Below, one piece after another: positions 7,802 to 13,166 of a stretch of 13,166 nt of DNA. The notes under the pieces were generated by a model. The model was not told where the DNA came from. It worked only from the letters and a program-made list of their open reading frames with translations, and searched no databases. Numbering within the stretch: position 1 is the first letter of the stretch; each line of letters starts with the position of its first letter. The translations under genes and the position numbers were made by a program. The stretch spans positions 1 to 13,166 of the forward strand of contig PWNY01000069.1 in NCBI GenBank assembly GCA_003557805.1, in the 5' to 3' direction. The stretch is from Bacteroidales bacterium. GTDB taxonomy: Bacteria; Bacteroidota; Bacteroidia; Bacteroidales; UBA7960.

Positions 7802-7809
7802 TACTTTTG
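7802..7809 (+). promoter_or_regulatory. Candidate -7 promoter element for the WbqC-family gene
   Basis: TACTTTTG matches TAnnTTTG exactly and lies 60 bases before the ATG at 7870. No clear TTG -33 element is seen at the expected distance, so support is moderate. Confidence 0.35.
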
Positions 7810-7827
7810 CAATAGAAAAGACAAAAA

Positions 7828-7858
7828 CAAATTTAGCCCCTTTCCGGGTCAATAGCAA
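7828..7858 (-). promoter_or_regulatory. Bacteroidota-type promoter for nnr
   Basis: On the minus strand TAAATTTG (7835-7828) matches TAnnTTTG exactly. A TTG at 7858-7856 lies 20 bases upstream, the usual -33/-7 spacing. It predicts a leader of about 60 bases before the ATG at 7762 and independently supports that start over the longer open frame. Confidence 0.5.
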
Positions 7859-7869
7859 CCATTTTAAAT

Positions 7870-8556
7870 ATGCCAGGCCCCGCCGCTTCGAATATTTCCA
7901 AAACACCGCTGCTTTCAACAGCCTTTTTCCCGCCCCTGGAATATATGGCATGCATTGCCAGGTTCGGGAAAGCAATTATTGAGCTGCATGAGAGCTATCC
8001 GAAACAGACCTGGAGGAACCGTTGCCGGATCGTCACCGCTAATGGCATCCACGACCTTAGTGTTCCGGTTAAAAAGGTAGATGGCAACAATACCAAGACC
8101 ATGGACATATTGATCAGCAGGCACGAGGACTGGCAGGTAAGGCACTGGAGAGCAATTAAAAGTGCATATGCCGGATCGGCCTATTTCCTTTATTACAGGG
8201 ATCTTTTCGAGGAACTTTTCCTGGAACCCTGTTATGGCAGCCTCTGGGAGATGAACCATGGGATACTAAAGGCATTGCTCGATGAAATGGGTATAGGGGC
8301 CCGGTTGTCAACAACAGCTGATTTTATAAAACCCGGGCAATACTATCCCGATCTTCGTTTTACTATCAGCCCGAAAAACCACAGGCCCGGTGGTGCTATC
8401 GTCAGGGATTGGCTGGAATACCCCCAGGTTTTCTCTGAAAGGCACGGATTTATTCCCAACCTTAGCATTATTGACCTTATATTCAATATGGGTCCTGATT
8501 CTGCTGGTTACCTGGGTGAGGCTGCAAGGCAGGTATTCCCCGGTGCAACAGTTTAG
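7870..8556 (+). CDS. WbqC family protein
   Basis: A complete 228-residue protein of the WbqC-like family. Family features include an early STAFFPPLEYM segment (16-26), where other members typically read LPxAYFPP, then ESYPKQTWRNRCRI (41-54). Next come SVPVKK (64-69), RHEDWQVRHWRAIKSAYAGS (84-103) and the C-terminal DLIFNMGPDS (202-211). The first 12 residues are not conserved, but no nearer ATG exists before the conserved block. No signal peptide or membrane segment is seen, so it is probably cytoplasmic. Some WbqC genes lie in O-antigen loci, but the biochemical role is not settled and nothing in this neighbourhood points to polysaccharide synthesis. It is divergent from nnr and convergent with the PgpH gene, 45 bases away. 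Confidence 0.88.
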   Translation: MPGPAASNISKTPLLSTAFFPPLEYMACIARFGKAIIELHESYPKQTWRNRCRIVTANGIHDLSVPVKKVDGNNTKTMDILISRHEDWQVRHWRAIKSAYAGSAYFLYYRDLFEELFLEPCYGSLWEMNHGILKALLDEMGIGARLSTTADFIKPGQYYPDLRFTISPKNHRPGGAIVRDWLEYPQVFSERHGFIPNLSIIDLIFNMGPDSAGYLGEAARQVFPGATV

Positions 8557-8601
8557 AGACTTTGGCCGCCCTGCCGGCAATAATATAACATCATAATTAC
8601 C

Positions 8602-10680
8602 TCAGCCAATGGATGGGTATGCAACCCTGACATGGTAAATGTTGAGAAGCATCTTCTTGAATATCCCCTTTACCGTTGTAATATCCCTGAATGTTATATC
8701 GGCATTGTCAAACTGCTTTTCCTCTACCTGAGTGTCGATCACACTGTCAACCAGCTGATTTATCATTTTCTCGTCCGGTTTGGAAAGGCTCCTGGATGCA
8801 GCTTCAACAGAATCAGCCATCATAACTACTGCCGTTTCCTTGCTGAATGGCCTGGGCCCAGGGTATATAAAATCTGCCTTGTTAACCTCTTCACCCTCGC
8901 TCTCCTTTACCTGCATTGTATAGAAGTAGCGGGCGGTGGTTGTACCGTGGTGTGTCCTGATAAAATCAATTATGTACTCCGGGAGGTTGTTCTTGCGGGC
9001 CATCTCAATTCCTTCGATAACATGGGATATTATAATCCTGGCACTCTCCTTGAATGATATCTCGTCATGGGGATTAACCTCTGAAGTTTGGTTTTCCGTA
9101 AAGAACTGGGGATTGTTCATTTTGCCTATGTCATGGTAGAGTGCACCGGTACGTGTAAGCAGCGTGTTTCCGCCTATTGCCAGTATTGCCTCTTCTGACA
9201 GGTTAGCCACCTGCATGGAGTGCTGAAAGGTACCCGGTGCCTTAAGACCGAGGTTGCGCAGAAGTTTATTGTTGGTATCTGCAAGTTCCAGGAGAGAAAA
9301 ATCTGTTGGCATACCAAAGAGCCTCTCAAACATGAATATCAGTGGATATGCAAAAAGTGTCAGGAAGGCTCCCCCTGCGAAGTATGCAAAATCCCCCCAG
9401 TATAGGTTGTCAAATGAACCAGTATGCGCAAGTGAAAGACCAAAGTATACCGCTGAATAGGTGGCAAAAATGAGACTGACCGTGATAAAAAGCTGGGACC
9501 GCCTCCTTAGGCTTGCCATGGAAAGTATTGCGATAATACCCGCCACAAACTGTATAAACACAAATTCAAAGCTTCTGGGTATTAGGAAACCAATTAGTAT
9601 TATTGTTATTATGTGAATATAAAGCGCAAGCCTGTTATCAAAAAAGGCCCGGATAATTATCGGAACAATACAAACCGGGACAAGGTAGAGGTAATCAATG
9701 TTAAGCCTTATTACAAGGCTTGTAAGGAAGGTGAGCAGCAGCACAGAAAGCAGGATAAGCAATATCTTCCTGTTATCGGAAAAAACATCCTTTCTCATAA
9801 AATAGAGGAACAGCAACAGTACGATCATTGATATGCTGACCAGCACAAACTGGCCGGCATACAGAATGGTCTGCTGGGCTGCATCACCGGTCTGGCTCTG
9901 GTACTCGTGCTTGAACGATTCAAGTATCCTGTAGGTATCCTGGCTGACAATTTCACCTTTAGATATTATCTTCTCCCCTTCCTGGACCATTCCCCTGGTA
10001 GGTGAAATATTGTCTATTTCAGCATCCAGGGCGCGGCTGCTGAGTTCATCATCATAAAACACATTATGGCTGAGTGAATTTTCAAGAAGGGGCTGCAGCA
10101 GTTCAGCATCGACCCTTTCCGAGTTGTCTTCAAGCACCGATACAACATAGATATATGCCTCCTGTATTGTATACATTGCGCCAAGCACGGTAGACCTGGC
10201 CACATTATCCTCAACAACCCGTATGTAAGTGCCTGCAGGTTTATCCCTGAACTCCTGGTCCAGGAATACTATACCTGCGCTGTACAGGTGGTTCAGGATA
10301 CCAACGCCAAGGTCACGGGTGCGCCTCATCAAGCCAGCTTGCTGGCCATCCGGGTATTTTTCATCCCAGGCATTATCGAAGGCGTTAAGGAATGCCTGGT
10401 TCATCGACTGGCCTACAAGTGGCCTTCGGGAAAAGAATGGCACAAAGTCATCGATCACCTCCTGCCTTTCCTGCTGTAACTCCCCGTCTGACTTTAAAAC
10501 TGCAAAATCAAAAGGTGCTATAAGGTCTTCATACATCCATGGCCTTGATTGCTGATACTCATACTCAAAGCCGGGTTGCCTCGGGAAAAGCTGTACCAGC
10601 AGGAATATACTGAGCAGCACAATAATAGCCTTGTAAATATTTGAATACTGCTTTTGCAGCCACTGGAAGATCTTCTTCAT
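8602..10680 (-). CDS. pgpH: 7TM-HD cyclic-di-AMP phosphodiesterase, PgpH type
   Basis: A complete 692-residue membrane protein. A first membrane helix (about 16-32) leads to a large extracytoplasmic 7TMR-HDED-type domain (about 35-268). A bundle of membrane helices follows (about 272-450), then a cytoplasmic HD domain (about 480-690). The HD domain holds the whole metal-binding set: H487 in QHSMQVANLS, H516-D517 in YHDIGK, H553, H577-H578 in THHGT and D623 in MADSVEAASR. Spacing is close to that of Listeria PgpH, which hydrolyses c-di-AMP to pApA. The full ligand set argues for an active enzyme that lowers c-di-AMP, probably in response to an extracytoplasmic signal; the ligand is unknown. 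It reads divergently from a peptidoglycan peptidase gene, which fits the link between c-di-AMP and cell-wall or osmotic balance, but this is only context. Confidence 0.92.
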   Translation of the reverse strand: MKKIFQWLQKQYSNIYKAIIVLLSIFLLVQLFPRQPGFEYEYQQSRPWMYEDLIAPFDFAVLKSDGELQQERQEVIDDFVPFFSRRPLVGQSMNQAFLNAFDNAWDEKYPDGQQAGLMRRTRDLGVGILNHLYSAGIVFLDQEFRDKPAGTYIRVVEDNVARSTVLGAMYTIQEAYIYVVSVLEDNSERVDAELLQPLLENSLSHNVFYDDELSSRALDAEIDNISPTRGMVQEGEKIISKGEIVSQDTYRILESFKHEYQSQTGDAAQQTILYAGQFVLVSISMIVLLLFLYFMRKDVFSDNRKILLILLSVLLLTFLTSLVIRLNIDYLYLVPVCIVPIIIRAFFDNRLALYIHIITIILIGFLIPRSFEFVFIQFVAGIIAILSMASLRRRSQLFITVSLIFATYSAVYFGLSLAHTGSFDNLYWGDFAYFAGGAFLTLFAYPLIFMFERLFGMPTDFSLLELADTNNKLLRNLGLKAPGTFQHSMQVANLSEEAILAIGGNTLLTRTGALYHDIGKMNNPQFFTENQTSEVNPHDEISFKESARIIISHVIEGIEMARKNNLPEYIIDFIRTHHGTTTARYFYTMQVKESEGEEVNKADFIYPGPRPFSKETAVVMMADSVEAASRSLSKPDEKMINQLVDSVIDTQVEEKQFDNADITFRDITTVKGIFKKMLLNIYHVRVAYPSIG

Positions 10681-10703
10681 AGAACCATTTGATTACATCT
10701 TAA

Positions 10704-10733
10704 CGAAAATAATCATTTATTTAAACAATACAA
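10704..10733 (-). promoter_or_regulatory. Candidate promoter for pgpH
   Basis: On the minus strand TATTTTCG (10711-10704) fits TAnnTTTG with one mismatch. A TTG at 10733-10731 lies 19 bases upstream. Transcription would start roughly 20 bases before the ATG at 10680. Confidence 0.4.
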
Positions 10734-10818
10734 CAAAGCGGATTAGCTGAAAAAGACCGGCATATTTACCTGCAAATGAACAAACCAATGTCGGCCAACA
10801 GTAAAATTGATGTATTTT

Positions 10819-10826
10819 TATATTTG
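10819..10826 (+). promoter_or_regulatory. Candidate -7 promoter element for the C40 peptidase gene
   Basis: TATATTTG matches the TAnnTTTG consensus exactly and ends 24 bases before the ATG at 10851. No TTG at the normal -33 distance is evident, so the assignment rests on the -7 element and position. Confidence 0.4.
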
Positions 10827-10850
10827 TTTTAAACCCCAACAGGATAAGTC

Positions 10851-11633
10851 ATGAAAGAGGGAATTTGTTTAATAACTGCTGCCGCCATGCGGCTTAATGC
10901 TGACCACAGGAGCGAAATGGTGTCTCAGCTTCTCTTCGGTGAAACTTTCAGCCTTATTGAAACACGGGGCGACTGGCTATACATAGAGGCAAATCTTGAC
11001 ACATACAGGGGGTGGGTGCACAAGAGCCAGCTTGAACTGACCGGAGAAGCTGAATCAAAAAAGCTGCGCAGGATGAAAAGCAGCGTCAGTGTTTCAGAAA
11101 GCGGGGTAGTCAGTATTGATAAAAAGGAGGGGGTAATTAGGGTAAGCCCTGGCAGCACCCTTTATTCCCTTGAAAAGGGGATTTGCCAGTTTGTTATTAA
11201 TGGAGCCATCTACAGTTACAGTGGCAAATTTAACCATACAGGGCCCAGGGGTGGTAAAGATATAGCAGGCCTGGCCGAACTGTTCCTTAATGCCCCCTAT
11301 TTATGGGGTGGCAGGTCATGTTTCGGCACCGACTGTTCCGGACTGGTTCAGACAGTCTTTAAAATGGCCGGGATAAATTTGCCAAGGGATGCCTCTGTCC
11401 AGGCAACCCGCGGCAGGGACATTCACCTGCTTGAAGAGGCAGCGGCAGGGGATCTTGCGTTTTTTGACAATGAGGATGGTGAGATTACCCATACAGGCAT
11501 TTTGACCGGACCTTCAGAAATTATTCATTCATTCGGGCTGGTAAGAACAGATGACATTGACCACCATGGTATTTTCAACCGTGACAGTAAAAAGTACACC
11601 CATAAACTGAGGCTAATAAAACGTATTCTTTAA
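10851..11633 (+). CDS. SH3-NlpC/P60 (C40) cysteine peptidase without signal peptide, YkfC-like
   Basis: A complete 260-residue protein. A bacterial SH3-like domain lies at about 5-65 (RGDWLYIEANLDTYRGWVHK), a second less clear one at about 78-128, and an NlpC/P60 domain at about 136-260. The catalytic triad is visible: C162 in GTDCSG, H214 in ITHTGI and H226 in IIHSFG. The PYLWGG segment (149-154) is also typical. The start is well fixed: an in-frame TAA lies at 10845-10847 and the SH3 domain begins almost at once. There is therefore no room for a signal peptide and the enzyme should be cytoplasmic. The likely role is cutting gamma-D-Glu-diamino-acid bonds in recycled murein peptides, as in YkfC-type dipeptidyl-peptidases. 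It has its own promoter-like element and reads away from pgpH. Confidence 0.9.
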   Translation: MKEGICLITAAAMRLNADHRSEMVSQLLFGETFSLIETRGDWLYIEANLDTYRGWVHKSQLELTGEAESKKLRRMKSSVSVSESGVVSIDKKEGVIRVSPGSTLYSLEKGICQFVINGAIYSYSGKFNHTGPRGGKDIAGLAELFLNAPYLWGGRSCFGTDCSGLVQTVFKMAGINLPRDASVQATRGRDIHLLEEAAAGDLAFFDNEDGEITHTGILTGPSEIIHSFGLVRTDDIDHHGIFNRDSKKYTHKLRLIKRIL

Positions 11634-11697
11634 TACCCGGCTCGCCTAATGAACCAATATTCCGGTATTTGTGTTTAAGTTCCAGCAATATTTTGAT

Positions 11698-11705
11698 TAC
11701 CTTTG
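11698..11705 (+). promoter_or_regulatory. Candidate -7 promoter element for thrS
   Basis: TACCTTTG matches TAnnTTTG exactly and lies 35 bases before the ATG at 11741, in the 107-base gap after the C40 peptidase gene. The -33 element is not clear. I see no T-box or tRNA-like fold in this short leader. Confidence 0.35.
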
Positions 11706-11740
11706 CAGGCTGAAATTTAGCTGAAACCAAATATATCGTG

Positions 11741-13166
11741 ATGATAAAGATCACTTTACCGGACGGATCCGTAAAAGAATTTCAAAAAGGGGTAACAGGC
11801 CTTGAAATCGCAAAAAGCATTTCTGAGGGGCTTGCACGCAATGTGCTGTCTATTACGGTAAACGGTGATGTTATTGATCTTGACAGGCCAATAACAGAAG
11901 ACGCCGAAATAAAACTCAACACCTGGGAAGACAGTGAAGGCAAGGCAACGATGTGGCACTCCTCGGCGCATATCATGGCTGCCGCCATTGAAGAACTTTA
12001 CCCGGGTACCAAGTTTGGTATCGGCCCTGATATTGAGAACGGGTTTTACTACGATATAGATTTGGGCGACAGGAGTATATCCAGCAATGATTTCGATAAG
12101 ATAGAGAACAAAATGCTGGAAATCGCCCGCAGGAAAGAGAAGTTTATAAGGACCGAGGTCCCCAAGAATGAAGCACTTGATTTTTATTCCCAAAAGGGCG
12201 ACGAATACAAGGTTGATCTGATCAATGACCTGGAGGACGGCAGTATAAGTTTTTACAAAACAGGTAATTTCACAGATCTGTGCCGGGGACCGCACCTTGT
12301 TGACACCAGCCCTGTAAAGGCCGTTAAACTGCTTAATACAGCCGGCGCATTCTGGAGGGGTGATGAAAGCAAAAAACAGCTCACAAGGGTTTACGGCATA
12401 AGCTTCCCGAAACAGAAAATGCTTAAGGAGTACCTGGAGATGCTCGAAGAGGCAAAAAAACGAGACCACAGGAAGATCGGCAAGGAGCTTGAGCTGTTCG
12501 CATTCTCTCAAAAAGTTGGACAGGGATTGCCTCTCTGGCTGCCCAAGGGTGCCGAGTTGAGGGAGAACCTCGAGAAATTTTTGAAAAAAGTCCAGAGAAA
12601 GGCCGGTTACCAGCCGGTTATATCCCCGCATATTGGCAATAAGAACCTCTATATCACAAGCGGGCACTACGAAAAATATGGTGATGACTCATTCAGGCCG
12701 ATAGAGACACCGTCAGAAGGAGAGGAGTTCTTCCTCAAACCTATGAACTGCCCCCATCACTGCGAGATATTCAAGAACAAGCAGTATTCATACAAGGATT
12801 TGCCCGTAAGGTTTGCCGAGTTCGGCACAGTTTACCGTTATGAGCAAAGCGGGGAACTGCATGGCCTTACCAGGGTGCGTGGTTTTACCCAGGATGATGC
12901 GCATATATTCTGCCGCCCCGATCAGGTAAAAGAGGAGTTCACCGCGGTTATCGATATTGTACTGCTTATATTCAAAGCCCTGGACTTTACGGACTACAGC
13001 GTACAGATCTCGCTGCGGGACCCCGGCAATATGGAAAAATACATAGGCTCTGACGATAACTGGGACAGGGCTGAAAAGGCAATTATAGAAGCAACTGAAG
13101 AAAAGGGGCTCAAGGCAGAGATAGTCAGGGGTGAAGCTGCCTTTTACGGACCCAAACTCGACTTCA
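11741..13166 (+). CDS. thrS: Threonyl-tRNA synthetase (3' truncated by the window)
   Basis: The frame opens at ATG 11741 (MIKITLPDGSVKEF) and stays open to the window edge, giving 475 residues of an enzyme usually about 640-650 long. It charges tRNA-Thr in the cytoplasm. The order is typical. A TGS domain covers about 1-61. An editing (SAD) domain covers about 65-225, with the H73-x3-H77 pair (HSSAH) and C181/H185 in CRGPH, which clear mischarged serine. The class II catalytic core starts at about 245 and includes zinc ligands C337 (MNCPHHC) and H388 (DDAHIF), plus motif 2 around FGTVYRYE with R366. The third zinc ligand, motif 3 and the anticodon-binding domain lie beyond the edge. In Bacteroidota thrS is often followed by infC, rpmI and rplT, but that cannot be seen here. 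The long minus-strand frame opposite it is a shadow. Confidence 0.97.
   Translation, partial: MIKITLPDGSVKEFQKGVTGLEIAKSISEGLARNVLSITVNGDVIDLDRPITEDAEIKLNTWEDSEGKATMWHSSAHIMAAAIEELYPGTKFGIGPDIENGFYYDIDLGDRSISSNDFDKIENKMLEIARRKEKFIRTEVPKNEALDFYSQKGDEYKVDLINDLEDGSISFYKTGNFTDLCRGPHLVDTSPVKAVKLLNTAGAFWRGDESKKQLTRVYGISFPKQKMLKEYLEMLEEAKKRDHRKIGKELELFAFSQKVGQGLPLWLPKGAELRENLEKFLKKVQRKAGYQPVISPHIGNKNLYITSGHYEKYGDDSFRPIETPSEGEEFFLKPMNCPHHCEIFKNKQYSYKDLPVRFAEFGTVYRYEQSGELHGLTRVRGFTQDDAHIFCRPDQVKEEFTAVIDIVLLIFKALDFTDYSVQISLRDPGNMEKYIGSDDNWDRAEKAIIEATEEKGLKAEIVRGEAAFYGPKLDF

Noticed and set aside
7763..7975. 71-residue N-terminal extension of the nnr frame
   Set aside because: It is not family-like, overlaps the divergent WbqC gene, and runs through the exact-match promoter at 7828-7858; the ATG at 7762 gives the normal Nnr start.
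8562..8580. Possible terminator between the convergent WbqC and pgpH genes
   Set aside because: The stem is only about 4-6 pairs with a bulge (GCCG 8565-8568 with CGGC 8575-8578) and lacks a T-run on either strand.
11756..12667. 303-residue open frame on the minus strand
   Set aside because: It lies wholly antisense to thrS, whose domains and active-site residues are clear; the protein shows no recognisable family.
1..13166. Defence system, mobile element, CRISPR or phage island
   Set aside because: All nine genes fit metabolic, envelope or translation families; I saw no spaced repeats, transposase, integrase, tRNA-linked att site or nuclease/toxin modules.

Overview
The window looks like ordinary chromosomal DNA from an anaerobic or facultatively anaerobic Bacteroidota, most likely Bacteroidales. 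This is inferred from several signs. Several gene starts are preceded by the TAnnTTTG promoter element typical of this phylum. Clear Shine-Dalgarno sequences are largely absent. The outer-membrane receptor carries a CarboxypepD_reg-like N-terminal domain. The 2-oxoacid dehydrogenase E1 is a fused alpha/beta polypeptide. Genus cannot be fixed from the sequence alone. Nine protein-coding genes fill the window. I see no rRNA, tRNA, CRISPR array, insertion sequence or phage gene, and no gap over 300 bases lacks a gene.

Layout from left to right. (1) A 5'-truncated formate-dehydrogenase-type molybdopterin oxidoreductase is followed after 30 bases by a small rubrerythrin-like diiron protein, both on +. 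(2) On the minus strand, a 125-residue membrane-anchored His/Cys-rich protein (start 3880) is followed by a TonB-dependent receptor (3374 to 1143). The receptor plug resembles ZnuD-type zinc receptors. The promoter of the His-rich gene overlaps a perfect 19-bp interrupted palindrome, so this pair is a good candidate for a metal-regulated metal-uptake locus. (3) A fused alpha/beta E1 component of a 2-oxoacid dehydrogenase complex (minus). (4) The bifunctional NAD(P)H-hydrate repair enzyme Nnr (minus), divergent from a WbqC-family gene (+). (5) A PgpH-type 7TM-HD cyclic-di-AMP phosphodiesterase (minus), divergent from a cytoplasmic SH3-NlpC/P60 peptidase (+). (6) The first three quarters of thrS (+), which runs off the right edge.

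The genes do not form one system. They are mostly housekeeping units: metabolite repair, central carbon or branched-chain catabolism, second-messenger turnover, peptidoglycan turnover and translation, with an anaerobic redox pair at the left edge. The most distinctive accessory feature is the His-rich protein plus receptor pair with its palindromic operator candidate and leader hairpins. I found no convincing evidence of a wholly new system.
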